NCBI GenBank assembly: GCA_002500485.1
Contig: DLRJ01000033.1
Coordinates: forward strand, 1 to 64,000
From: Dehalococcoidia bacterium UBA7891
GTDB lineage: Bacteria > Chloroflexota > Dehalococcoidia > Lucifugimonadales > UBA826
Reading direction: 5' to 3'
DNA length: 64,000 bases
Shown here piece by piece: positions 16,461-25,503 of this stretch (its first letter is position 1; every line of letters begins with the position of its first letter). Position numbers and translations under genes: made by a program. The notes below the pieces were generated by a model. That model was not told the DNA's origin. It did not search any database and was given only the letters and a program-made list of their open reading frames with translations.

Positions 16461-18851
16461 TCAAGTAATACTAAGTTCTTTAAGCCGTTCATCAAGTTGA
16501 ATCCTCAATGCTTGGTGTTCTTCTGAAGACAATTCGTAATCTAAATTCAAGACTTTGGAAGCCTCTATTCCTGCCAGTGATACAAGGTCCGCATCAGATG
16601 GATCTGCGACTCTAAAAAACGGAGTCCCACTCTGCCTCCTACCTTCTATTAAATCTCCAGCACCTCGCATCCTCAAGTCTTCATCTGCCAACCTGAACCC
16701 ATCATTTATTCTATGTAATATCTCCATGCGTTCTTTCGAATCAGCACTCGGGTTATCAGACATTAGAATGCAATAACTCTGATGTTCACCTCTACCGACT
16801 CGTCCTCGGAATTGATGTAATTGAGATAACCCAAACCTCTCGGCACCATCAATCAACATTACACTGGCATTAGGAATATCTACCCCCACTTCGATTACGG
16901 ATGTGGCCACCAAAATATGTAATTTACCAGACCGAAATTCGTTCATTACTGATTCTTTTTCTGGCAATTTCATTCTTCCATGTAGCAATCCCACTTTCAT
17001 TTCAGGAAAAATGTCCTTTGACAATTTTTCAAACTCTTCAATGGCTGCCCTTGACTGTAGAGATTCTGATTCTTCAATCAGGGGGCAAACAACGAATGCT
17101 TGTCTACCCTTCAAAATTTCCTTTCGTATAAAACGATGTACTTCTTCACGCTTATTCTGTTCATAAACATATGTTTGAACAGGTTTCCTTCCGACTGGCA
17201 TCTGGTCTATCACAGACAAATCTAAATCGCCGATCATCGTAAAATATAAGGATCTCGGTATGGGTGTCGCCGACATCAGTAGCATGTGAGGGCGAGGTTC
17301 TAAATGATCAAATACATTCTTTTGATTTATTCCAAACCTATGCTGCTCATCTACAACAAGTAACGCCAAATTAGGTATGTCAATTGAATCCTGTATAAGC
17401 GCATGCGTTCCAACGATAATATCGGCCTGCCCGGAGCGAATAATTTCTTGGGTAAGGGCTTTCTCTCGGTTTCCCAAACTCCCATTTAGCAAGGCAATTG
17501 TTAATTTGTTGTCCGAACCTTCTATATTTGTTTCAATGATGTTCGGTAACCCTTCCATCAAAGGAGTAGAACTGGAATCAGAGAAAAAATTCCGTAAAGT
17601 CATAAAATGCTGTTCGGACAAAACTTCAGTTGGTACCATCATCGCAGACTGATAGCCATCGGCTGCGGCCTGTATCATCCCGGTCAAGGCAACTAATGTT
17701 TTTCCACTTCCTACGTCTCCCTGGAGAACACGGCGCATAGGAATACCGCTAGATAAATCTTCACAAATCTCATCCATGCACCTAGATTGAGCCAAGGTAA
17801 GTTTGAATGGTAGCGTGGAAATGAATAGGCTGAGTATGTCACGGTTTTGATTCAGTGATATTCCAGAAACTTGGTTCTTCCAATCAAGTTTCTTCTTTCG
17901 CATGGCCAGTTGTACTAAAAACAATTCGTCGAAAGCTATTCTTCTACGGGCTCTACTGAAATCTTGAATGTTTCTAGGATAATGATATCTAGCAACCGCT
18001 TTTTTTATAGGATAAAGACCTGTTCGGCTGAGCAAAGTTTCTGGAAGATATTCATCTAATTGATCCAAGGCAGACGTAAGAGCCGCATGTATCTCTCTTC
18101 TCAAAGTCTTTACAATAATTCCTTGAGTCAATTTATACACCGGCACTAATCGGCCGGTATGTAACTTGGTAACCCGTGGGTTGATTCGGTCATAAACTGG
18201 ATTCTTGTATGTCGGTTTCCCTTTTTCGTATTCCACTTTCCCACTCAACATCACTTTATCTCCAGGCTTGAGGTCCTTAAGGATCCATTGCTGTCCGAAA
18301 AAGGTCACTTTCATTGAACCTGTCGTATCCGAAAATTCAATTTCCACCCGATCATGTTTTCCGTTACGACTTTTCTTAAGTTGCAAGGATTTCACGGATA
18401 ATTCGGATGACTGGGTTTCCCCGCTGATCAAATCAGAGATTTTCCGTATGTTACTAAAATCCTCGTGTCGTTCAGGGAAATGCAAAATCAAATCTTTTAC
18501 TGTGTTCAAACCTAAAGACTCTGATATCTTTTTTACAGGCCAGCCCCTCCCGCTCTTCTTAAATGATTCGATAGAGTCGGCCAAGAAAATATCTTTTCGT
18601 GGAGTTGAGAAATTAGGTTTCACATCAGGAGTTAATGCTCGAATCAATTCCCCCACTACATAAGCTCGTTGCTGGTTATTCATAATTGAATAGCCTTTCA
18701 AAGGCTCCAAAAATCGCTCTGGGAGCATTCCGACATTTGAAGACAAAAAGGCCTCTATCCCTCCAATCACAGTGGAGTTATTAAATTCCGAAGCTACTTC
18801 CTGCTTCAGAATCTTTCTCAAGGTTTCCACCATCAAATTACGATTGACCAT
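16461..18851 (-). CDS. recG: ATP-dependent DNA helicase RecG
   Basis: The 796-residue protein has the RecG order. An extended N-terminal region of about 120 residues (longer than in E. coli) comes first. A wedge OB domain follows (SVKSLQLKKSRNGKHDRVEI). Helicase motifs are Walker A GDVGSGKT near 378, DEQH near 500, and motif VI QFRGRVGRG in the C-terminal RecA lobe. RecG regresses stalled forks and processes recombination intermediates. The start lies 22 bp beyond the fakA stop, so fakA-recG form a leftward operon, a common pairing behind rpmB. Confidence 0.96.
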   Translation of the reverse strand: MVNRNLMVETLRKILKQEVASEFNNSTVIGGIEAFLSSNVGMLPERFLEPLKGYSIMNNQQRAYVVGELIRALTPDVKPNFSTPRKDIFLADSIESFKKSGRGWPVKKISESLGLNTVKDLILHFPERHEDFSNIRKISDLISGETQSSELSVKSLQLKKSRNGKHDRVEIEFSDTTGSMKVTFFGQQWILKDLKPGDKVMLSGKVEYEKGKPTYKNPVYDRINPRVTKLHTGRLVPVYKLTQGIIVKTLRREIHAALTSALDQLDEYLPETLLSRTGLYPIKKAVARYHYPRNIQDFSRARRRIAFDELFLVQLAMRKKKLDWKNQVSGISLNQNRDILSLFISTLPFKLTLAQSRCMDEICEDLSSGIPMRRVLQGDVGSGKTLVALTGMIQAAADGYQSAMMVPTEVLSEQHFMTLRNFFSDSSSTPLMEGLPNIIETNIEGSDNKLTIALLNGSLGNREKALTQEIIRSGQADIIVGTHALIQDSIDIPNLALLVVDEQHRFGINQKNVFDHLEPRPHMLLMSATPIPRSLYFTMIGDLDLSVIDQMPVGRKPVQTYVYEQNKREEVHRFIRKEILKGRQAFVVCPLIEESESLQSRAAIEEFEKLSKDIFPEMKVGLLHGRMKLPEKESVMNEFRSGKLHILVATSVIEVGVDIPNASVMLIDGAERFGLSQLHQFRGRVGRGEHQSYCILMSDNPSADSKERMEILHRINDGFRLADEDLRMRGAGDLIEGRRQSGTPFFRVADPSDADLVSLAGIEASKVLNLDYELSSEEHQALRIQLDERLKELSIT

Positions 18852-18872
18852 TGCCGATATGCCAACTGATAA

Positions 18873-20537
18873 TTAATTACTTAAAACAGAGATCAGGTAG
18901 TCATAATGAGGTTGCCCACCTACGTGCAGTTCAATAATATCTTCTTCCAAATTTTCCACGTTGTGATCCAAGATCTTATTGATCCGATCAATATCATTGC
19001 TATTCATCCCGTTGCCCACAAGAACTGTGACATGTTCTACATGTTGCCCTAATTCCTCTTGAATTACCTCCAGGAATAACTCATCCAAGGTATCTCCAGA
19101 CTTACGAATCTCTCCTTCAGTCATCACTATTGGTTGCAATCGACCCACCTCCATACCGTTTATTTTCACAGACCTGGAGGATTTAAATATCGCAATTGTC
19201 TTAATATGGGGTATCAGTCGGCCCATTATTTCTTTGTTTTGTAAAGCGGATATTTCTGGATTAAAATTAAAAATACATTCTAGCCCTTGAACTTGAGTTT
19301 CCGTCGGCAACACCTCGATGGTTGCGGTGAGCAATTCAGCAGCCTGATTAGCAGCCGGGATGACATTTTTGTCGTTAGTTAAAAGTAAAATAGAATCTGC
19401 CCTAACTTGATTGACTGCTGTAACTATATCTTCCACGCTGGGATTCATATCCAATCCCCCGTCAATCGCCAGATCAACACCTAGTTCATTATTCATCCTT
19501 AGAATCCCGTCCCCATTAACAATGGACATAAGCGCCGTTTGACCAGGTAAATCAATTTTTACGGAAGGTTTTTCCTTCTTGGAAGAATTTAAAATGTCCT
19601 GGGACTGTGTTTCCATATTTTCTATCGATACTGACCCTATACTTCCTATCGCAATAGCTTTGGTAAGTACTTTACCCGGGTCAACGGTGTGTATATGAAT
19701 TCTGAATATATCCCTATCCCCTACTATCACAGTAGATGTTCCTAAACCTTGGAAAAGGTTTTCTATACCCTCCATATCGGTTTTGGTATCGAGAAGAAAT
19801 TGAGTACAATAGCCAAAATCATCTTCAGATCCAAAATGATCAGAAATAAGATTCTCAACCCCCAAACCATCTCCCTTCGGAAGTCTCAATAAGACAGGAA
19901 AATTATTAGGGTCGTTACCTTCAAGGAAAATCGACATACCTTTCAACATGACTTCAAGCCCATATCCCCCCGAATCCACCACTCCACTTTCCTTTAGTAT
20001 CTGCAACAATTCAGGGGTTCTATCTACTGATTTTTCCGCCTCTTCAACGAGGGAGCGGAAGAAATTTTTAATGGAGATATTTTTTCTTTTAAGAAATTCC
20101 GCCTTCTTTGCAACATCTGACAATACTGTGAGCATAGTCCCTTCCGCCGGCTCTGCTACAGATTTAAATGCCTTGAGTCTGGCATTTTCAATAGCGCCTG
20201 CGATGAGTTCAAAGTCAACATCGGACGTGTGGCGGGACAAATGATCAGACAATCCTCGAAATATTTGAGACAGGATTATCCCACTATTACCTCTTCCTTC
20301 GTAAAGAGCCGCCTGTGAGAGCTGGTCTGTAAGTTCATAAAGATTGTTGTATGAAACTGAGGACATCCGAGATTGCATGCCATGCAGGGTACCGTACATG
20401 TTGGTGCCAGTATCCCCGTCAGGAACCGGAAAGACATTTAGAGAATTTATGGCTTCAACATGTCGCTTAAAAAAAACAACAGAGGAGCTAAACATTCCAA
20501 AAAAAGTATCTGCTATTGTTACATTGAAATCCGTCAT
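18873..20537 (-). CDS. fakA: DAK2/DegV-type fatty acid kinase (FakA-like)
   Basis: The 554-residue protein opens with a DhaL-like kinase domain. The magnesium-binding PDGDTGTN lies at 39-46 and EGRGNSGIILSQ near 78-89. A FakA middle domain and a C-terminal YloV domain follow. Homologues phosphorylate fatty acids bound to FakB for incorporation into phospholipid. No fakB is in the window. It is divergent from rpmB, and recG follows; this rpmB/fakA/recG arrangement is frequent in Gram-positive bacteria and Chloroflexota. Confidence 0.9.
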   Translation of the reverse strand: MTDFNVTIADTFFGMFSSSVVFFKRHVEAINSLNVFPVPDGDTGTNMYGTLHGMQSRMSSVSYNNLYELTDQLSQAALYEGRGNSGIILSQIFRGLSDHLSRHTSDVDFELIAGAIENARLKAFKSVAEPAEGTMLTVLSDVAKKAEFLKRKNISIKNFFRSLVEEAEKSVDRTPELLQILKESGVVDSGGYGLEVMLKGMSIFLEGNDPNNFPVLLRLPKGDGLGVENLISDHFGSEDDFGYCTQFLLDTKTDMEGIENLFQGLGTSTVIVGDRDIFRIHIHTVDPGKVLTKAIAIGSIGSVSIENMETQSQDILNSSKKEKPSVKIDLPGQTALMSIVNGDGILRMNNELGVDLAIDGGLDMNPSVEDIVTAVNQVRADSILLLTNDKNVIPAANQAAELLTATIEVLPTETQVQGLECIFNFNPEISALQNKEIMGRLIPHIKTIAIFKSSRSVKINGMEVGRLQPIVMTEGEIRKSGDTLDELFLEVIQEELGQHVEHVTVLVGNGMNSNDIDRINKILDHNVENLEEDIIELHVGGQPHYDYLISVLSN

Positions 20538-20689
20538 AGATACACCACAACAAAAATATGCTGGAAGTATAATAAAGGATATGGTATTTTTTAACCTAGA
20601 TTTCTTCCAATGCTAAGGTGATTTAGTGACTTGGAAATTGATTCAGCGACCCATAAAAGATACGTAATAAAATTACCGAAAGGCGAAAA

Positions 20690-20887
20690 ATGGCTACATG
20701 TGAAGCTCCCAATTGTAAAATTCAGGTACGTACCGGCAATAATGTTAGCCATTCTAAAAGGCGAACGCGAAGGACATGGAGTCCGAACATTCACAAAGCC
20801 ACTATTGAAATTGATGGCCAGATGAAAAAAGTCAGTTTATGCACTCGCTGCTTGAGGACCCAATACAAAACGGCGATGAAAGACTGA
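20690..20887 (+). CDS. rpmB: 50S ribosomal protein L28 (bL28)
   Basis: The 65-residue protein shows the L28 core: NNVSHSKRRTRRTWSPNIH, then a beta-strand HKATIEIDGQMKKVSLCTRC. Cysteines at C4, C9, C57 and C60 form two pairs like the zinc-binding (C+) form of L28, although the N-terminal pair spacing is wider than CxxC. GAAAGGCG precedes ATG. It is a monocistronic gene divergent from fakA. Confidence 0.93.
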   Translation: MATCEAPNCKIQVRTGNNVSHSKRRTRRTWSPNIHKATIEIDGQMKKVSLCTRCLRTQYKTAMKD

Positions 20888-21042
20888 GAACTAAGTAATA
20901 AAGCTCTGTAGTTCTATTTATACGTCAATCCTTGCGTTGACACTGCTTGCCTTGCCTTACTATTATTAATTCTGTTCATTTCTAGTATTAGCTGCTTGTG
21001 AAGCAGCTATATGAATAAGTTCACATATTGAGGTTCATTTGC

Positions 21043-22014
21043 ATGGCTGAATACAGCAAACCCGAAGCGGTTGATTGGGCGAAAGAAAATCTTCGCGGGC
21101 AATGGTCCACCCTAATGACCCCTTTTACGTCAGAAGATGAGATAGATGAAGAGGGACTTCGCAGAGATATACGACATGTAAAATCTTTAGGTACCAAAGG
21201 TGCTGGTTGCACCTGGGGCATGGGGGAATTCTGGACTCTAACTAAAGAGGAAAGATTCCGAGTCTATGACATTGTTAGCGATGAAGCTGGAAATAACTGG
21301 CCAATTGGAGCTCATGTGTCCCACACATCTTTAAAAGAAATGCTAGATCTGGCCAGCTATGCCGAACATGCTGGGTTTGATTTACTAATTGTGGCTGCTC
21401 CTTATTTTGCTACACGAACTGAAGATCAAGTGATAGATTGGGTAGGAAGCTTAGCCGACAACACAAATTTGGCGATTATGTATTACAACTCTCCACAATT
21501 TGGAACTGTTCTAGATGCAAACGGGTTAGAGCGCATTTGCAATATTTCCAATGTAGTTGGAGTCAAAGAGGCCAGTTTCAATCCAGAACTTTCAATTGAC
21601 ACTCACTTAAAAATAGGTAAGCAAGCCATCATAAGTACCCCCGATGAATGGATATTCCAAAAAGGAAAAGAACTAGGTTTTGAACAACAAGTTATGTTTG
21701 CCAACACCTCTGACTGGAGATTTGATACACCTGACTCCAACTACTATGTACAGTTTATTGACAAAGTGATGGAAGGGGACCTTGATAAGGATTTCTATAA
21801 CACTAACATAAAGCCAATTAAAGAGGTTTCAGATAAATGGTGGAAATACACTGTGCAGAAGATGGGGGGAGCATTACCTGCCTCCTTATGCAAATACTGG
21901 GGTGAACTCATGGGCATGTCAGGCGGACATGTCAGGGCACCACTGACCGATCTTACAGATGATGAAAAGAAACGATTAAAAAATGATATAGCCGCTGCCA
22001 CAGGCAGGCTGTAA
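21043..22014 (+). CDS. DapA-family aldolase/lyase of unknown substrate
   Basis: The 323-residue protein is a dihydrodipicolinate synthase/N-acetylneuraminate lyase-like TIM barrel. The Schiff-base Lys is K175 in VGVKEAS, and the Tyr pair is in IMYYNSP near 147-148. It lacks the usual GGTTGE substrate loop; CTWGMGEF stands at that place. Its C-terminal part is longer than in true DapA, and a canonical DapA is encoded at 53343, so another 2-oxo acid or hydroxy acid substrate is likely. I chose ATG 21043 with GAGG upstream. A 41-bp gap leads to the MfnB-like gene, suggesting a shared pathway. Confidence 0.82.
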   Translation: MAEYSKPEAVDWAKENLRGQWSTLMTPFTSEDEIDEEGLRRDIRHVKSLGTKGAGCTWGMGEFWTLTKEERFRVYDIVSDEAGNNWPIGAHVSHTSLKEMLDLASYAEHAGFDLLIVAAPYFATRTEDQVIDWVGSLADNTNLAIMYYNSPQFGTVLDANGLERICNISNVVGVKEASFNPELSIDTHLKIGKQAIISTPDEWIFQKGKELGFEQQVMFANTSDWRFDTPDSNYYVQFIDKVMEGDLDKDFYNTNIKPIKEVSDKWWKYTVQKMGGALPASLCKYWGELMGMSGGHVRAPLTDLTDDEKKRLKNDIAAATGRL

Positions 22015-22055
22015 ATAGAAACACAGAACAGAATTAGTCACGAGGAATACACAAA

Positions 22056-23039
22056 ATGATTCTTATGGTAAGTGTCCAAGATTTATATGAAGCAAAGCAA
22101 GCTCTAAAAGGCGGAGCTGATATAGTCGATGTCAAGAACCTTCAAGAAGCCCTAGTAGGTTCGGCTCATCCTAACGTAGTGAAAGAAATCAGAGATGAAG
22201 TTCCAAGTGCACACCACGCAAGTGTCACCTTAGGAGTTGTGCCTAACCAAATAGGCACCGTCTCTATGGCTGTTTATGCCGCCGGAATCCTGGACGCAAC
22301 TTCGGTCAAAGTAGGCTTCATGGTGAGTGAATACGATGTGGCACTAGAAACGTTATTAGCAGCAAAAGAAGCTCTAATAGGAACTCAAACTAAACTAATT
22401 GGCTCACTTTTTGCAGACAATCTACTCTATGACGGTGGCATTGACCCAGACCTCATGGTGCAATTGGCGAAAGAAGGTCAATGTGACGGTTTTTTAATAG
22501 ATACACTTGTAAAAGACGGTAGAAATTTATTCGACTTTGTACCTGAAGATCGTCTGAAAGAAATGGTTTTGGAGGGAAAAGAATTGGGCATGAGCACAGC
22601 CCTGTCAGGCCATTTGAAGATGAGTGACCTTGACGAGCTATCAAGAGTCAATCCTGATATTGTTGGAGTCAGAGGAGCCGTTTGCCAAAAAGGAGATCGT
22701 GACTCTCGGGTTCACTGGGAATCTGTATCGGAGTTCAAAAAACAACTAGATCTCAGGCAAACCGGCGAAATAGATGTATATCCTGAAAATAGAACCTCAT
22801 CCGTAAACCAAGAATCAAACGGATGGATAATAATAGATGGCACAGGAAAGACCTGTGCCGGGATAATAGCAACTCTTAGTGAGCAAATAAATGCCGATAC
22901 CGCGTCGTTTGTTGAAGTGATAATACCTGACGTTTTAAACACATATGACTTAATAGTCTGGGCAGAAAAAAACAGCCATGACATTGTTACTCAGAGAAAA
23001 GATGCAGAAGGTTCTGTGAGAATGCTTATTAAGCCATAA
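22056..23039 (+). CDS. MfnB-like furan-phosphate synthase fused to a TusA-like domain
   Basis: Residues 1-235 match (5-formylfuran-3-yl)methyl phosphate synthase, which joins two glyceraldehyde-3-phosphates in methanofuran synthesis. Visible motifs are DIVDVKN with K27, a second Lys in SVKVGF near 84, IDTLVKDGRNLFDF near 150-163, and VGVRGAVC with GDR. Residues 250-327 look like a TusA sulphur-carrier fold: IIIDGTGKTCAGI places one Cys at the usual GxxC position, followed by VWAEKNSHDIV and a final beta-strand. The Pro normally after that Cys is Ala. No other methanofuran gene is visible. An intrinsic terminator follows directly. Confidence 0.8.
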   Translation: MILMVSVQDLYEAKQALKGGADIVDVKNLQEALVGSAHPNVVKEIRDEVPSAHHASVTLGVVPNQIGTVSMAVYAAGILDATSVKVGFMVSEYDVALETLLAAKEALIGTQTKLIGSLFADNLLYDGGIDPDLMVQLAKEGQCDGFLIDTLVKDGRNLFDFVPEDRLKEMVLEGKELGMSTALSGHLKMSDLDELSRVNPDIVGVRGAVCQKGDRDSRVHWESVSEFKKQLDLRQTGEIDVYPENRTSSVNQESNGWIIIDGTGKTCAGIIATLSEQINADTASFVEVIIPDVLNTYDLIVWAEKNSHDIVTQRKDAEGSVRMLIKP

Positions 23040-23066
23040 GGCAGCAGCAAATCAAAAATTAGGATG

Positions 23067-23098
23067 CACTCGATGATTCATTTCGTCGAGTGTTTTTC
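23067..23098 (+). terminator. Intrinsic terminator after the MfnB-like gene
   Basis: CACTCGATGA (23067-23076) pairs with TCGTCGAGTG (23083-23092) over 10 bp with one G-U pair and a 6-nt loop. TTTTT follows at once. It ends the aldolase/MfnB-like operon and precedes the small membrane-protein gene at 23125. Confidence 0.85.
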
Positions 23099-23124
23099 TA
23101 TTATGCTAGGATTAAAGAACTGTT

Positions 23125-23397
23125 ATGGACTCAAATATTTATGAAATAGTTGGCTTAATACGGGACATGGCATTCATAGTTTGCCTCCCATTGATTTGCA
23201 TTTTCTTAATTTTGACTATTGTAAAAATCAATCGCCTGTTGGAGTCCCTTACTAGGAATTTTCAAAATGTGGAAAACATTACTGATAACATCGCAGGTAA
23301 ATTCTCGGGGAGCATGGGACTTTTTGGCGGCCTTATAAAATTGTTTACCTGGGCCGGAGGATTTTCCAGAAAAAACCATCGAAAAGGAGACGACTAA
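23125..23397 (+). CDS. Small DUF948-like membrane protein
   Basis: The 90-residue protein has one long hydrophobic segment at about 14-34 (AFIVCLPLICIFLILTIV). A predicted amphipathic region with heptad-like spacing follows (ESLTRNFQNVENITDNIAG), then a basic tail. This is the DUF948 pattern often paired with YtxH proteins at the cell envelope. Its stop overlaps the next ATG by one base, so both are translated together. Function is not established for the family. Confidence 0.65.
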   Translation: MDSNIYEIVGLIRDMAFIVCLPLICIFLILTIVKINRLLESLTRNFQNVENITDNIAGKFSGSMGLFGGLIKLFTWAGGFSRKNHRKGDD

Positions 23398-23759
23398 TGG
23401 CTAAAGACAATGGTGGTGGCTTTTCCACCGGACTTATCTTGGGGGCAATTATAGGAACCGTTGCCGGAATACTAATGGCTCCTAAACCTGGGTCTGAAAC
23501 CCGGTCCGAACTTTTAGAGAAAAGTGATTATTGGCGAGAAAAAGCTGAAAGATTTTCCGACATAATAGTAGAAAGGCTAGGTCCGACACTTGAAACAGTT
23601 CGAGATAACGTACCTCCAACAATAGAAAATATGAAAGCCCGGATTGACCCCTTAATAGAGCAAGTGAATTCAAGATTTGTAGGTCCAGACACAAATGTAT
23701 CTGAGGAACCTCATTCAGAGACAGGTATTAATAGTGACGATTCAGCAAAACCCTCATAA
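23397..23759 (+). CDS. YtxH domain-containing protein
   Basis: The 120-residue protein begins with a Gly-rich transmembrane helix (STGLILGAIIGTVAGILMAP, residues 10-29), then KPGSETRSELLE, the defining YtxH motif. A long charged helix and an acidic disordered tail follow. YtxH proteins are linked to envelope stress in Firmicutes; the precise role is unknown. It overlaps the DUF948-like gene by one base and converges on pheA 15 bp away. Confidence 0.8.
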   Translation: MAKDNGGGFSTGLILGAIIGTVAGILMAPKPGSETRSELLEKSDYWREKAERFSDIIVERLGPTLETVRDNVPPTIENMKARIDPLIEQVNSRFVGPDTNVSEEPHSETGINSDDSAKPS

Positions 23760-23774
23760 AATAGGATCTAAGCG

Positions 23775-24611
23775 CTACACATCACCTTTAGGGTAGGAAC
23801 CAAAAATTTTCAGCATGGACACTTTTTTTTGAAGCGAGTCCAGTGCCTGTTTAACTTCAACGGTTCTCCTGTGCCCATCGATATCTACCAGAAAAACATA
23901 ACGGCCTAAACGTCTTTTATTCGGTCTCGACTCAATCTTCACAAGATTGATGTTTCTAGCTGCGAATTCTGTCAAAGACTCGCTAAGTATACCGGGGCTA
24001 TCTCCATCAAATTCAAAGCAAAGAGAGGTTTTATCATTTGAAGTTATTTCGTGGTCATCCTGTGAAAGAATAACAAACCTGGTTTCATTGTTGGGGTTGT
24101 CCTCTACATTTTTTTGCAGAACTACCGCCCCATACAAATTAGCAGATCTTTCGCTTGATATAGCAGCTGAGTTCGGTGTCGAATCTAACATCTCCTCAAC
24201 AGCTTTAGCGTTGCTTAAGGAAGCCATCAAGGTAGCTTGCGGTATATTATTCAGAAGAAATTGCCTACATTGACCCAATGATTGCGGGTGAGAAAATACA
24301 GTAGTGATATTTTCAAGATCAATTTCCTTCTGAGCCATCAAATAATGATTTATGGGGACTATGACTTCACCACAAATCGATAAGGTTGAATCGTGAATGA
24401 GTAAATCAAGTGTGAAAGTGACTCCACCCTCAATACTGTTTTCTATAGGCACGACTCCCTGATAAGATTCTCCCTCTTCCACTGATTTTGCAACAGCTGG
24501 AATCGATTCGACTGGCAAAAGTTCATCAACATTGTTCCACTGCTTAGCTGCCTGCTCACTGTAAGTTCCGGGAGGACCAAGATACGCTATTTTACGAACA
24601 GTTTTATTCAC
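23775..24611 (-). CDS. pheA: Prephenate dehydratase
   Basis: The 278-residue monofunctional enzyme converts prephenate to phenylpyruvate in phenylalanine synthesis. It has GPPGTYSEQAA at 12-22, an IENSIEGGVTFTLD stretch near 58 and the catalytic NETRFVIL near 175. A C-terminal ACT domain follows from about 198 with KIESRPNKRRLG for Phe feedback. There is no chorismate mutase domain. The start overlaps the stop of the RCK-type gene upstream by 4 bp, so it is cotranscribed with a potassium-uptake operon, an unusual place for it. Confidence 0.95.
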   Translation of the reverse strand: MNKTVRKIAYLGPPGTYSEQAAKQWNNVDELLPVESIPAVAKSVEEGESYQGVVPIENSIEGGVTFTLDLLIHDSTLSICGEVIVPINHYLMAQKEIDLENITTVFSHPQSLGQCRQFLLNNIPQATLMASLSNAKAVEEMLDSTPNSAAISSERSANLYGAVVLQKNVEDNPNNETRFVILSQDDHEITSNDKTSLCFEFDGDSPGILSESLTEFAARNINLVKIESRPNKRRLGRYVFLVDIDGHRRTVEVKQALDSLQKKVSMLKIFGSYPKGDV

Positions 24612-25027
24612 AAATCCTCCACAAGCATGGGAGCGACGAGGCTTTGCATTTTTTCGGTTATAAGTTCTGTCACGTCGATTACGATATCGATCCCCAAAAG
24701 CCTAAGCAGGTTGGCATTGTCTGGAGTATCACTTATAGCAATGGTCCTGTCTACTTCAAAATGGTGCTTGGCTATTTGGCATGCTAGCATGTTGTCTTCG
24801 TCAGAGCTTAAGGTGGATATGAAAAGGTTAGCCCTTTTTACACCCGCGATATTTTGAGTAGCAATTTTAGTACCATCACCCAAAACCACTACCGAGCCCA
24901 GCAAATTGTCCGCAAGTCTCTGTTTCTCACCAATTTCCTCTATCAGTGTTACTTCAGCACCAGAGGCCATCAACCATTCAGCTACTTTAATACCGGTGGT
25001 CCCACATCCTAAAATTATCGCGTACAA
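24608..25027 (-). CDS. TrkA-N (RCK_N) nucleotide-binding protein
   Basis: I start it at TTG 25027, because GAGAGG lies 6 nt upstream and the fold begins immediately (YAIILGCGTTGIKVAE, a GxGxxG Rossmann motif). This gives about 139 residues and no RCK_C domain. The acidic end of beta-2 (VTLIEEI) suits NAD binding, and VVLGDGT and FISTLSSDEDNMLAC are family motifs. Such subunits gate K+ channels by binding NAD(H) or ATP. It is one of three RCK-type genes in this operon and overlaps pheA by 4 bp. Confidence 0.8.
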   Translation of the reverse strand: MYAIILGCGTTGIKVAEWLMASGAEVTLIEEIGEKQRLADNLLGSVVVLGDGTKIATQNIAGVKRANLFISTLSSDEDNMLACQIAKHHFEVDRTIAISDTPDNANLLRLLGIDIVIDVTELITEKMQSLVAPMLVEDL

Positions 25028-25040
25028 GGTATACCTCTCA

Positions 25041-25496
25041 TCAATCCAATCCCTCCTTGATAACTTCCATGAGCAACCCATCGGGATTAATAACTTTAAT
25101 ACCAAGGTTCTCATATATTGGTAAAAGGTTGGAATCCCTAACTAAACATACTACTAGCGGTATCCGCATAACATGACGCGCTAATTGACCGCTCATTAAG
25201 TTGACAGATTCTCTCGTAGTCGCTGCTATCAGAAGGTCTACATCCTGTACTCCGGCCTGCCTCAATGATACTTCTTGCGTTCCATCTCCAACAGCAGTCA
25301 CAACTCTGGAGGTTTCAAGTAGGTGAGACGGCAGTGAAAAAAATGACTTCGGGTCTTTATCAATTACAATTACGATATTCCCGGACGATGATAATTCTAT
25401 CGCGATTTGAGTGCCTAGTGAACCACAACCGATGACAGCAATCCTTTTTAATCTTTGCACACCAGAATTCGAGTTTTCCTCTGAAGTTTGAGTCAT
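25041..25496 (-). CDS. TrkA-N (RCK_N) nucleotide-binding protein
   Basis: The 151-residue protein has a Rossmann start (RIAVIGCGSLGTQIAIEL at about 17-34), an Asp in VIVIDKD for ribose binding, VVTAVGDGTQ, and LLIAATTRESVNLMSGQLA. It lacks the RCK_C domain, like the next gene, with which it may form a heteromer on the K+ channel. It lies 7 bp after the Usp-like gene; its stop overlaps the region of the Shine-Dalgarno of the next gene. Confidence 0.8.
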   Translation of the reverse strand: MTQTSEENSNSGVQRLKRIAVIGCGSLGTQIAIELSSSGNIVIVIDKDPKSFFSLPSHLLETSRVVTAVGDGTQEVSLRQAGVQDVDLLIAATTRESVNLMSGQLARHVMRIPLVVCLVRDSNLLPIYENLGIKVINPDGLLMEVIKEGLD

Positions 25497-25503
25497 TTAA
25501 TTC

